Source of the DNA: Flavobacterium sp. IMCC34852
GTDB lineage: Bacteria; Bacteroidota; Bacteroidia; Flavobacteriales; Flavobacteriaceae
DNA: 64,000 bases
Assembly (NCBI RefSeq): GCF_030643905.1
Contig: NZ_CP121446.1
Coordinates: forward strand, 992,001-1,056,000
Direction of reading: 5' to 3'
The notes below the pieces were generated by a model. The model was not told where the DNA came from and did no database searches. It worked only from the letters and a program-made list of their open reading frames with translations. Both the position numbers and the translations under genes were made by a program. This document shows positions 54,632 through 61,067 of the stretch, piece after piece (the stretch's first letter is position 1; every line of letters starts with the position of its first letter).

Positions 54632-54686
54632 TTCCCGCTTTCCGCAGTATCTCTTCGAGGATACTTGCTGCAATCGGGGCTAAAAA
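54632..54686. repeat. Dispersed hairpin repeat, copy 1 (TTCCCGCTTTCCG ... TGCAATCGGGGCTAAAAA)
   Basis: The conserved ends TTCCCGCTTTCCG and TGCAATCGGGGCTAAAAA flank a variable inner hairpin (GCAGTATC / GATACTTGC). The CCCG and CGGG arms of the ends can pair. The second copy is at 61068-61115. It lies between the receptor gene and its terminator. Confidence 0.85.
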
Positions 54687-54688
54687 AC

Positions 54689-54719
54689 AAAAAACCCAAC
54701 TCATGAGTTGGGTTTTTTT
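54689..54719. terminator. Bidirectional terminator between the receptor gene and metK
   Basis: A perfect inverted repeat with arms AAAACCCAACTCA / TGAGTTGGGTTTT, an A-run before and a T-run after. It serves the convergent receptor and metK genes. Confidence 0.93.
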
Positions 54720-54739
54720 ATGATAATTAGCCAAGAATA

Positions 54740-55990
54740 TTACAATCCGAAAGCCGATTTTACATTATCAACGAAGTCTAATTTCTCCCAAGTAAATAAC
54801 TCTACCGTTACTGTTTTCGGAGCACCATTCGGCAACTGGAAAGTTTTAGTAACCGTTTCCGGTGTTCTTCCCATGTGTCCGTAAGCTGCGGTTTCGCTGT
54901 AAATTGGATTTCTCAATTTCAAACGTTGCTCAATAAAGTAAGGTCGCATGTCAAAAATACCTTCAACCACTTTGCTGATTTCACCGTCGGTCATGTTCAC
55001 TTTTGCAGTGCCATAAGTATTTACGTTGATAGAGGTTGGTTTTGCCACTCCAATCGCATAAGAAACTTGTACTAAAATCTCATCACACAATCCTGCCGCT
55101 ACTAAGTTTTTAGCAATATGACGTGTCGCATAAGCCGCAGAACGGTCTACTTTTGAAGGATCTTTTCCGGAGAATGCACCACCACCGTGAGCACCTTTTC
55201 CACCATAAGTATCCACAATGATTTTTCTTCCGGTCAAACCGGTATCTCCGTGTGGTCCGCCAATAACGAATTTTCCGGTTGGGTTGATGTGGTAAGTAAT
55301 ATTGTCATTGAATAAATGAGCGTATTGTGGGTATTTGGCTTTAATTCTCGGAATCAAAATCGAAATCAAATCGCTTTTAATTTTAGCCAACATTTCTGCT
55401 TCTGCCGCAAAATCATCATGCTGAGTAGAAATTACAATGGCGTCAATTCTAACCGGTTTGTTGTCGTCTGAATACTCTAAAGTCACTTGCGATTTAGCAT
55501 CCGGGCGAAGGTATTTGATTTCGTTGTTTTCTCTTCTTAAGTTAGCCAATTCGATTAACAAAGCATGAGACAAATCTAAAGCCAATGGCATATAGTTCTC
55601 TGTTTCATTTGTAGCGTAACCAAACATCATTCCTTGGTCACCAGCACCTTGCTCTTCTTTGCTGGCTCTGTCAACCCCTTGATTGATGTCAGCAGATTGT
55701 TCGTGAATGGCCGAAAGGATACCACATGAATCCGCATCAAACATATACTCACTTTTAGTGTATCCGATTTTTTTGATTACTTCTCTTGCAATTTGTTGAA
55801 CGTCAAGATAAGTGCTCGATTTTACTTCACCAGCCAAAATTACTTGACCGGTGGTAACCAACGTTTCACAAGCCACTTTCGACTCAGCATCAAAGGCTAA
55901 AAAATTATCAATTAACGCATCACTAATTTGGTCTGCCACCTTATCCGGATGTCCTTCACTAACCGACTCCGAAGTAAATAAATAAGCCAT
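54740..55990 (-). CDS. metK: S-adenosylmethionine synthetase
   Basis: A 416-residue enzyme that makes SAM from methionine and [18 protein letters not shown] (11-25) with His14, [12 protein letters not shown] and [17 protein letters not shown] are the family signatures; the length is usual. It is transcribed from a promoter just ahead of a SAM-II riboswitch-like leader, giving feedback by its product. It is divergent from the metY operon, whose own leader carries Met/Cys attenuators. Confidence 0.97.
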   Translation of the reverse strand: MAYLFTSESVSEGHPDKVADQISDALIDNFLAFDAESKVACETLVTTGQVILAGEVKSSTYLDVQQIAREVIKKIGYTKSEYMFDADSCGILSAIHEQSADINQGVDRASKEEQGAGDQGMMFGYATNETENYMPLALDLSHALLIELANLRRENNEIKYLRPDAKSQVTLEYSDDNKPVRIDAIVISTQHDDFAAEAEMLAKIKSDLISILIPRIKAKYPQYAHLFNDNITYHINPTGKFVIGGPHGDTGLTGRKIIVDTYGGKGAHGGGAFSGKDPSKVDRSAAYATRHIAKNLVAAGLCDEILVQVSYAIGVAKPTSINVNTYGTAKVNMTDGEISKVVEGIFDMRPYFIEQRLKLRNPIYSETAAYGHMGRTPETVTKTFQLPNGAPKTVTVELFTWEKLDFVDNVKSAFGL

Positions 55991-56022
55991 AACTATATTT
56001 TAGTTTAATATTAATTTAACTG

Positions 56023-56033
56023 AAAAAAGAGGA
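56023..56033 (-). promoter_or_regulatory. Pyrimidine-rich tract in the metK leader, complementary to the riboswitch 5' arm
   Basis: On the minus strand TCCTCTTTTTT lies 32 bases before the metK start. TCCTCTT is the exact complement of AAGAGGA (56112-56106), the 5' arm of the riboswitch P1 helix. It is a candidate part of the expression platform, acting as a terminator arm or competing helix; the actual switching structure is inference. Confidence 0.45.
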
Positions 56034-56044
56034 GATTGCTATGA

Positions 56045-56113
56045 AAGCTAAAGAAGAGTTTCTGCTTTAGCATTTTTTAACGAGGTTGCAATCAGTTCAA
56101 ATTTTTCCTCTTA
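56045..56113 (-). ncRNA. SAM-II riboswitch-like leader of metK
   Basis: Read on the minus strand, the leader has the SAM-II order of conserved elements: GAGG (P1 5'), ATTTG, TTGCAACCTC (P1 3' arm CCTC), GTTAAA and GCTAAAGC. P1 pairs GAGG with CCTC, and the rest would form the H-type pseudoknot. GCTAAAG (56071-56065) is also the exact complement of CTTTAGC (56053-56047), a competing 7-bp hairpin. The predicted transcription start lies a few bases upstream. SAM binding would lower metK expression. The call is by motif recall; a covariance-model search would settle it. Confidence 0.82.
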
Positions 56114-56124
56114 TTTTTCGGTTG

Positions 56125-56153
56125 CAAATGTATAAAGACTAATTCGAAAACAA
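56125..56153 (-). promoter_or_regulatory. metK promoter
   Basis: On the minus strand a TTG precedes TACATTTG (56132-56125) by 18 bases; TACATTTG is an exact TAnnTTTG box. Transcription would begin near 56118, directly ahead of the SAM-II element. Confidence 0.65.
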
Positions 56154-56200
56154 AAAACAATTTATCTTTTTTTATTTTATTTATGATTTTTTCTAAAATC

Positions 56201-56217
56201 TAAATACGTAGTATTTA
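56201..56217. promoter_or_regulatory. Inverted repeat TAAATAC-GTA-GTATTTA between metK and the metY leader
   Basis: Perfect 7-bp arms with a 3-base spacer, in the divergent promoter region. It may be a binding site for a dimeric regulator of metK and/or metY; no regulator gene is present nearby. Confidence 0.4.
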
Positions 56218-56315
56218 AATATATATAACCAAACTTCAAATGTTAAATTTTCAAATTTTGTTTGGTCAATTGAAAAAACATTCAGAAGTTTGTTCCGATA
56301 AAAATCAAGAAAAAA

Positions 56316-56384
56316 ATGAAATTAAATATTTGCAATATGTGTCGCATGATGTGGAAATCTCCGCAGAGGACGCTTATGGCATAA
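56316..56384 (+). CDS. Met/Cys-rich leader peptide 1 of the metY operon
   Basis: A 22-codon ORF (ATG 56316, TAA 56382) with the cluster I-C-N-M-C-R-M-M-W at residues 5-13; in all five Met and two Cys of 22 residues. Codons 16-18 overlap GCAGAGG (56363-56369), which is complementary to the 5' arm of the terminator that follows (CCTCTGC, 56412-56418). Ribosome stalling at the Met/Cys codons would leave GCAGAGG free to form an antiterminator. Too short for routine gene calling. The peptide itself probably has no function. Confidence 0.85.
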   Translation: MKLNICNMCRMMWKSPQRTLMA

Positions 56385-56440
56385 TTTTAAATTTAAAATA
56401 TATCCATCAAACCTCTGCACAATCGCAGAGGTTTTTTTTT
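56363..56440 (+). promoter_or_regulatory. Attenuator 1: antiterminator/terminator of the metY operon
   Basis: Segment A GCAGAGG (56363-56369) and segment C GCAGAGG (56425-56431) are identical, and both can pair with segment B CCTCTGC (56412-56418). B-C forms a 9-bp terminator stem (AACCTCTGC/GCAGAGGTT, loop ACAATC) ending in a T-run to 56440. A-B forms the alternative, antitermination helix. This is the textbook layout of leader-peptide attenuation. Confidence 0.87.
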
Positions 56441-56461
56441 ACTCTGAAATAATTTCAGAGT
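56441..56461 (+). repeat. Near-perfect 21-base hairpin after attenuator 1
   Basis: Arms ACTCTGAAAT and ATTTCAGAGT are perfectly complementary around a single A. It begins one base after the T-run of terminator 1. It may stabilise a processed RNA end or be a terminator remnant; no T-run follows. Confidence 0.55.
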
Positions 56462-56493
56462 CTAGTGAAAAGTAAAAACAATAATTTAAAACA

Positions 56494-56516
56494 GATGCTG
56501 AAACGAGTTCAGCATA
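56494..56516. repeat. Dispersed palindromic repeat, copy A (ATGCTGAA-ACGAG-TTCAGCAT)
   Basis: Perfect 8-bp arms with a 5-base loop, six bases before the start of leader peptide 2. A second copy in inverted orientation, 19 of 21 bases identical, is at 61011-61031. Confidence 0.75.
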
Positions 56517-56521
56517 AAGCA

Positions 56522-56623
56522 ATGAAAGTAACAGCAAAAAATATGATGAACAACAACCGTATGATGCACATGATGATGTGTTGTTGTATCGACATGCCCT
56601 GTTACCAAAAGCGAAAGACTTAA
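56522..56623 (+). CDS. Met/Cys-rich leader peptide 2 of the metY operon
   Basis: A 33-codon ORF (ATG 56522, TAA 56621-56623). Residues 8-22 read MMNNNRMMHMMMCCC, followed by IDMPC, so nine Met and four Cys in 33 residues. The density of exactly these two codons is far above chance. The last codons (CCAAAAG at 56605-56611 and GACTT at 56617-56621) can pair with the 5' arm of the following terminator. Starvation for charged Met- or Cys-tRNA would stall the ribosome and favour antitermination. An internal start at residue 8 is possible. Confidence 0.9.
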   Translation: MKVTAKNMMNNNRMMHMMMCCCIDMPCYQKRKT

Positions 56624-56684
56624 TCGAAGTTTATATTTATACTCTAGAAGTCCTTTTGGTAAGCCATCCAAAAGGACTTTTTTT
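56605..56684 (+). promoter_or_regulatory. Attenuator 2: antiterminator/terminator of the metY operon
   Basis: The terminator is a perfect 12-bp stem AAGTCCTTTTGG (56648-56659) / CCAAAAGGACTT (56668-56679), loop TAAGCCAT, followed by a T-run to 56684. The 5' arm can instead pair with CCAAAAG (56605-56611) plus GACTT (56617-56621) at the end of leader ORF 2, also 12 bp with a 5-base bulge. The stop codon overlaps this antiterminator arm, so a ribosome finishing the leader would block it. The operon's first gene starts 49 bases after the T-run. Confidence 0.92.
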
Positions 56685-56733
56685 ATTCCCAAAAATTAAT
56701 AATCTAAATAGCTAACAATTAAATTTTAAAATC

Positions 56734-58026
56734 ATGAGCACACAAAAATTCGCAACCAACGCCTTACACGCAGGACACGACGTTACTAAAAACGCAGGAA
56801 CCAGAGCCGTTCCGATTTACCAAACGACTTCGTATGTATTCAACAATTCTGACCACGCCGCTAACTTATTTGGTCTAGCCGAAGCCGGATTCATCTACAC
56901 GCGATTAAACAATCCAACTAACGACATTTTGGAACAACGCTTAGCCGCTCTCGAAGGTGGAATCGGAGCCGTGGTTACCGCATCGGGAACTTCAGCCATC
57001 GCCACCACTTTGTTGGTCTTACTAAAAGCGGGAGACCACATCGTAGCGTCGAATAGTCTTTACGGAGGAACTTACAATTTGTTGAACGTAACCTTACCAA
57101 GATTGGGTATCACAACTACTTTCGTAGATCCGTCTAATCCTGAAAACTTTACCAAAGCCGCCCAAGAAAACACCAGAGCGTTTTTCGCAGAAAGTTTGGG
57201 CAACCCTAAACTGGATGTGCTGGATTTGAAAGCCATTTCCAAAGAAGCCAAAGGGTTTAAAGTGCCTTTCATTGTGGACAACACAGTCGCTACGCCTTAT
57301 TTGTTAAACCCAATTCAACACGGTGCCGATATTGTCATTCACTCGCTAACCAAATACATTACCGGAAACGGAACTTCACTTGGAGGCGTAATCATCGATG
57401 CCGGAAACTTTGACTGGAGCAATGGGAAATTCCCTGAATTTACCGAACCATCAGCCGGTTATCACGGTTTGAAATACTATGAAGCTTTGGGCGCAGCGTC
57501 ATTTATCGCCAAAGTAAGAATCGAAGGCTTACGCGATTTTGGGGCAGCTTTATCTCCGTTCAACGCGTTCCAAACGATTCAAGGCTTGGAAACTTTGGCA
57601 ATCAGAATCAAAAAACACAGCGAAAATGCTTTGGCCTTAGCCCAATGGTTGCAAACCCAAGAAGAAGTAGCATGGGTAAATTATCCCGGATTAGAAACTT
57701 CAAAATACAAAGCTTTAGCCGATGAATACCTACCGGAAGGCAAAAGTGGCATCGTAACTTTCGGTCTGAAAGGCGGATTTGAAGCAGCCAAGAAAGTAGC
57801 CGATGAAACCAAATTGTTCTCTTTACTAGCCAATATTGGAGACACTAAATCATTAATCATCCATCCGGCAAGCACAACGCACCAACAATTATCTGGCGCC
57901 GAACAAGAGTCAACCGGAGTAACCAAAGACTTAATCCGTTTGTCTGTTGGTTTAGAAAATATCGACGACTTGAAAGCCGATTTGAAAGAAGCCTTTGTAA
58001 AAATTAAAACCCCACAAACTGTATAA
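56734..58026 (+). CDS. metY: O-acetylhomoserine sulfhydrylase
   Basis: A 430-residue PLP enzyme of the Cys/Met-metabolism family. The PLP lysine is Lys207 in HSLTKYITGNGTSLGG; QTTSYVF, YTRLNNPTND, ASGTSAIA and VDNTVATPYL are typical of O-acetylhomoserine aminocarboxypropyltransferases. It makes homocysteine from O-acetylhomoserine and sulphide. The product of metX, two genes on, is its substrate. Expression is very likely governed by the two leader-peptide attenuators upstream. Its stop and the OsmC start are one base apart. Confidence 0.93.
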   Translation: MSTQKFATNALHAGHDVTKNAGTRAVPIYQTTSYVFNNSDHAANLFGLAEAGFIYTRLNNPTNDILEQRLAALEGGIGAVVTASGTSAIATTLLVLLKAGDHIVASNSLYGGTYNLLNVTLPRLGITTTFVDPSNPENFTKAAQENTRAFFAESLGNPKLDVLDLKAISKEAKGFKVPFIVDNTVATPYLLNPIQHGADIVIHSLTKYITGNGTSLGGVIIDAGNFDWSNGKFPEFTEPSAGYHGLKYYEALGAASFIAKVRIEGLRDFGAALSPFNAFQTIQGLETLAIRIKKHSENALALAQWLQTQEEVAWVNYPGLETSKYKALADEYLPEGKSGIVTFGLKGGFEAAKKVADETKLFSLLANIGDTKSLIIHPASTTHQQLSGAEQESTGVTKDLIRLSVGLENIDDLKADLKEAFVKIKTPQTV

Positions 58027-58027
58027 C

Positions 58028-58489
58028 ATGAGCACAAAAACCGTAAACATAATTGGCTATGCTAAAGAAAACAATCAATTCGTAGTCAAAGCCCAAAACT
58101 TCGACATCAGAATTAGTAAAAATGATCAATTTCCTGAACTGGAAGGACCAAGTCCGATAGAATACATTTTGGCCGGTTATGCCGGTTGCATCAATGCCGT
58201 CGGGAAATTGGTAGCCAAAGAACAAGGCATCGATTTAAAATCACTTCAAGTTGAAATCTCGGGAACCTTAAGTTTAGACAAATACCAGGGAAAAATTAGC
58301 GATGAAAGAGCCGGATTTAAATCGATAGAAGTAACCGTAAAGCCCAAATCTGATGCCACTTTGGACCAATTAAAGGATTGGTTAATCACCGTTGAAAACC
58401 GTTGTCCGGTTCAGGACAATTTGATCAATCCAACGCCGGTTTCAGTGGTGTTGGTTAAAGAATATGAAGCTACAGCAACAACGCTGTAA
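58028..58489 (+). CDS. OsmC-family protein
   Basis: A 153-residue OsmC/YhfA-like protein. The two redox cysteines are Cys54 in YAGCINAVG and Cys126 in ENRCPVQDNL. Family members reduce organic hydroperoxides with thiols. It starts one base after metY, inside the methionine operon, which suggests a link with sulphur amino acids, for example persulphide or peroxide detoxification; that is inference from position. Confidence 0.9.
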   Translation: MSTKTVNIIGYAKENNQFVVKAQNFDIRISKNDQFPELEGPSPIEYILAGYAGCINAVGKLVAKEQGIDLKSLQVEISGTLSLDKYQGKISDERAGFKSIEVTVKPKSDATLDQLKDWLITVENRCPVQDNLINPTPVSVVLVKEYEATATTL

Positions 58490-58581
58490 AAGAAAACCAT
58501 TGGTTAGGTTTTATTCCGCTGCGCTCCAGATTAATTAATTTTTCTTAATCTCAAATGCCTCGGGTTGTTTGTTTGTTTGTT

Positions 58582-58621
58582 AAGACTGTCTTCAAGGTTG
58601 AGTTTGAAGGCAGTCTTTTAA
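58582..58621 (+). terminator. Hairpin between the OsmC gene and metX (possible partial terminator)
   Basis: AAGACTGTCTTCAA (58582-58595) pairs with TTGAAGGCAGTCTT (58604-58617), 14 bp with one T-G pair, followed by a short T run (TTTT). Four GTTT units precede it (58567-58582). The 151-base gap otherwise shows no gene. It may cut or modulate the transcript before metX. Confidence 0.65.
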
Positions 58622-58640
58622 AAAACTTTAAAAAAATAAT

Positions 58641-59642
58641 ATGAAAAAGTTGGAAAAAATAGATTTGTTTAATTTCGATTTAGAAAACGGAAAACAACGC
58701 CCATACATTCCGTTATTCTATCAAACATTTGGTCAAGCCATCGGCACAGCGCCGGTTGTGGTAGTCAATCACGCTTTAACCGGAAACTCCAATGTCACCG
58801 GAGAAAACGGATGGTGGAACGATTTAATAGGAGAAGAAAAAATCATTGATACCAATCATTTCACCGTAATTGCGTTCAACATTCCGGGAAATGGCTATGA
58901 TGACAACTTCGGGAATTTGATTTCAACCTACAAAGATTTTACCATTCGCGATGTGGCACGTATTTTTTGGGAAGGTTTAGATTTCCTCAAAATCGAACAA
59001 GTTTTTGCGGTGATCGGAGGAAGTTTAGGCGGAGCAGTAGCTTGGGAAATGACAGTGTTAAAGCCAAATGCAGTTCAAAATCTCATCCCAATTGCCACCG
59101 ATTGGAAAGCCACCGATTGGGTGATTGCCAATGTCCTAATCCAAGACCAAGTATTGAACAATTCCGATGATCCCATTGCCGATGCGAGATTGCACGCTAT
59201 GTTATTGTATCGAACACCCCAATCAATCAACCAACGCTTTCAAAGAAGTAAATTCAATGATTCTTCAGTGTTTCAAATCGAGAATTGGTTGGCCAATCAC
59301 GGTGTGAAACTCAAAAATCGCTTTCGTTTATCGGCTTACAAATTGATGAATCATTTGCTCAAAACCAATGATATTACTCGGAACAGAGGTGATTTTTTGG
59401 CGGTAGCCAAAGCCATTCAAGGAAACATTCACGTAGTCGCTGTTGATACAGATTATTTTTTTATTCCGGATGAAAATCGGGAAACGGTTGAAAACTTAAA
59501 ACCGATAAAAGAAAATGTCTTCTATCACGAAATAAAATCCATCCACGGACACGACGCTTTTTTAATCGAATTCGAACAATTAGCCCAAATTTTATCACCC
59601 ATTTTTAACAAACAAAAACAAAAAAATTATGTCAGCGCTTAG
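58641..59642 (+). CDS. metX: Homoserine O-acetyltransferase-like alpha/beta hydrolase
   Basis: A 333-residue alpha/beta-hydrolase enzyme. NHALTGNSNVTG (43-54) and the nucleophile Ser128 in VIGGSLGGAVAWE are typical of MetX; the late Asp (VDTDYFFIP) and His (IHGHDAFLIE) complete the triad. It acetylates homoserine to the substrate of MetY. It is somewhat shorter than usual MetX. Its 3' end overlaps the homoserine dehydrogenase start by 14 bases. Succinyl rather than acetyl transfer cannot be excluded from sequence. Confidence 0.9.
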   Translation: MKKLEKIDLFNFDLENGKQRPYIPLFYQTFGQAIGTAPVVVVNHALTGNSNVTGENGWWNDLIGEEKIIDTNHFTVIAFNIPGNGYDDNFGNLISTYKDFTIRDVARIFWEGLDFLKIEQVFAVIGGSLGGAVAWEMTVLKPNAVQNLIPIATDWKATDWVIANVLIQDQVLNNSDDPIADARLHAMLLYRTPQSINQRFQRSKFNDSSVFQIENWLANHGVKLKNRFRLSAYKLMNHLLKTNDITRNRGDFLAVAKAIQGNIHVVAVDTDYFFIPDENRETVENLKPIKENVFYHEIKSIHGHDAFLIEFEQLAQILSPIFNKQKQKNYVSA

Positions 59643-60729
59643 AATCAATATAGTCCTTTTCGGTATCGGCAATGTCGGTAGTACTTTAGTCAACCAAGTT
59701 ATTGAAAGTCAAAAATTCTTTCTTGAGAAGAAGAATATCGATTTGAGATTTCCCATCATCACCAATTCTACTTTGGCCTTCTTCGAAAAAGACGGGCTCA
59801 AAAACCAATGGGAAGCCAATTTCGCCCAATCCGCCATTCCGTTCAGAATCGAAGACATCATCGAATACGTGCAAGAACAACAATTGGAAAACCTGATAGC
59901 TGTCGATGCCACTGCGAGTCAAGACATCATCAAAAATTACATTCCGTTAATCCAAAACGGTTTCAATATTGTCGCCGCCAATAAAAAAGCGAATACATTG
60001 CACACCGATTTCTACAAAGAACTGAGAAGAAATCTCAAGAAACACGATAAAACATTTTTATACGAAACCAATGTTGGTGCAGGTTTGCCGGTCGTTCAAA
60101 CGATAAACGATTTGCACTTTTCAGGTGAAGAAATCACGAAAATCCGCGGTGTATTCTCGGGTTCGTTGAGTTATATTTTTAATAGATTTTCTACAGAAGA
60201 ATTGCCGTTTTCCAAAATCTTACTCGATGCCGAGAAAAACGGCTACACCGAACCGGATTCTCGAGACGACTTATCCGGACACGATGTAGCCAGAAAATTA
60301 TTGATTCTCGCCCGTGAAATCGAACAAGAATTTGAATTCACCGATATCAAAATTGAATCCCTTTTGCTGCCAAACCTAAATGAAAAAAGCGCCAAATCTG
60401 AGTATGCAGTCAACAAACAATTGTTTGACAAACCTTTCCAAATTGCCAAAATCACCCAAGCCGATAACCATGTCTTGCGCTATGTAGGTGAATTGGAGGT
60501 TAAAACCAAGCAATTGGAAGTTAAACTGGTTTCGGTTCCCGGAAGTTCGGCTTTAGGCCAACTCAAAGGTGCCGATAATCTAATCGAAATTTATACCCAA
60601 TCTTATGGCGAAATCCCAATCGTCATTCAAGGCGCCGGAGCCGGAAAACAAGTTACGGCTCGTGGCGTTTTGACCGATATTCTCAAAGTAGCCGAGAAAA
60701 TCAAAATCAAAGAAGCGATTTGGTTATAA
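59629..60729 (+). CDS. hom: Homoserine dehydrogenase
   Basis: A 366-residue stand-alone enzyme. The NAD(P)-binding motif FGIGNVGSTL is at 11-20; ANKKANT, YETNVGAGLPVVQT, IRGVFSGSLSYIFN and DDLSGHDVARKLLILARE are the catalytic-domain signatures. It makes homoserine from aspartate semialdehyde, the branch-point feeding MetX. No aspartokinase is fused and no ACT domain is seen. It is the last gene of the metY operon and is followed by a strong terminator. Confidence 0.93.
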   Translation: MSALRINIVLFGIGNVGSTLVNQVIESQKFFLEKKNIDLRFPIITNSTLAFFEKDGLKNQWEANFAQSAIPFRIEDIIEYVQEQQLENLIAVDATASQDIIKNYIPLIQNGFNIVAANKKANTLHTDFYKELRRNLKKHDKTFLYETNVGAGLPVVQTINDLHFSGEEITKIRGVFSGSLSYIFNRFSTEELPFSKILLDAEKNGYTEPDSRDDLSGHDVARKLLILAREIEQEFEFTDIKIESLLLPNLNEKSAKSEYAVNKQLFDKPFQIAKITQADNHVLRYVGELEVKTKQLEVKLVSVPGSSALGQLKGADNLIEIYTQSYGEIPIVIQGAGAGKQVTARGVLTDILKVAEKIKIKEAIWL

Positions 60730-60764
60730 ACCGATTCAAATATAACTAGCCAACCATTCACCCC

Positions 60765-60803
60765 AAAAACCTATAGCGCGAAAACGTTGTAGGTTTTTAT
60801 TTT
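60765..60803 (+). terminator. Terminator of the metY-hom operon
   Basis: AAAAACCTA (60765-60773) pairs with TAGGTTTTT (60790-60798); inner pairs lengthen the stem. A T-rich run follows. Confidence 0.85.
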
Positions 60804-60813
60804 TCCAAAACCC

Positions 60814-60844
60814 TTGCAAATGTGAATTCTGTGTCATTACTTTG
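60814..60844 (+). promoter_or_regulatory. Promoter of the metH transcript
   Basis: TTG (60814-60816), then 20 bases, then TTACTTTG (60837-60844), one mismatch from TAnnTTTG. Transcription would start near 60851, just ahead of the S-box. Confidence 0.5.
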
Positions 60845-60867
60845 CAGCGTTCATAAACTTATTGTTC

Positions 60868-60968
60868 GTTATCACGAAAGCTGGAGGGAATAGACCCGTT
60901 GAAAGCTTAGCAACCCTTTGCCAAAAGAAGGTGCTACATTCTATCTCAATTAATCGAGAGCAGATAAC
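60868..60968 (+). ncRNA. SAM-I (S-box) riboswitch upstream of metH
   Basis: All S-box landmarks are present in order: P1 5' GTTATC, GGAGGGA (kink-turn side), GACCC, TTGAAAGC, TTAGCAACCC, GCCAAAAGAAGG, GGTGCTACATTC, the P4 hairpin TCTC/GAGA, and P1 3' GATAAC (60963-60968). SAM binding should reduce expression of metH. Downstream CTTTC-AC-GATAAC (60986-60998) is complementary to GTTATC-AC-GAAAG (60868-60880) apart from the two central bases, a candidate competing helix. A small hairpin GAGAA/TTCTC lies at 60972-60984. Confidence 0.95.
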
Positions 60969-61010
60969 CCCGAGAATTCTTCTCACTTTCACGATAACAT
61001 ACTATAATTA

Positions 61011-61031
61011 ATGCTGAACTTGTTTCAGTAT
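61011..61031. repeat. Dispersed palindromic repeat, copy B
   Basis: ATGCTGAA (61011-61018) and TTCAGTAT (61024-61031) around CTTGT, one G-T pair in the stem. Reverse complement of copy A at 56495-56515 with two differences. Confidence 0.75.
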
Positions 61032-61067
61032 CTTGAGCGAATGGCTTGCGCATTGTTGCAGTCCATA

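Noticed and set aside
56240..56452. A 70-codon plus-strand open frame across leader peptide 1
   Set aside because: It is in another frame from the Met/Cys leader, ends inside the terminator T-run region and has no family features.
56486..56692. A 68-codon minus-strand open frame across leader 2 (His-rich)
   Set aside because: Its His/Val-rich sequence is the antisense of the Met/Cys codon clusters and terminator; there is no independent evidence for it.
58490..58640. A third leader peptide upstream of metX
   Set aside because: A small frame starts near 58557 but contains no Met/Cys cluster, and the hairpin arm has no match in it.
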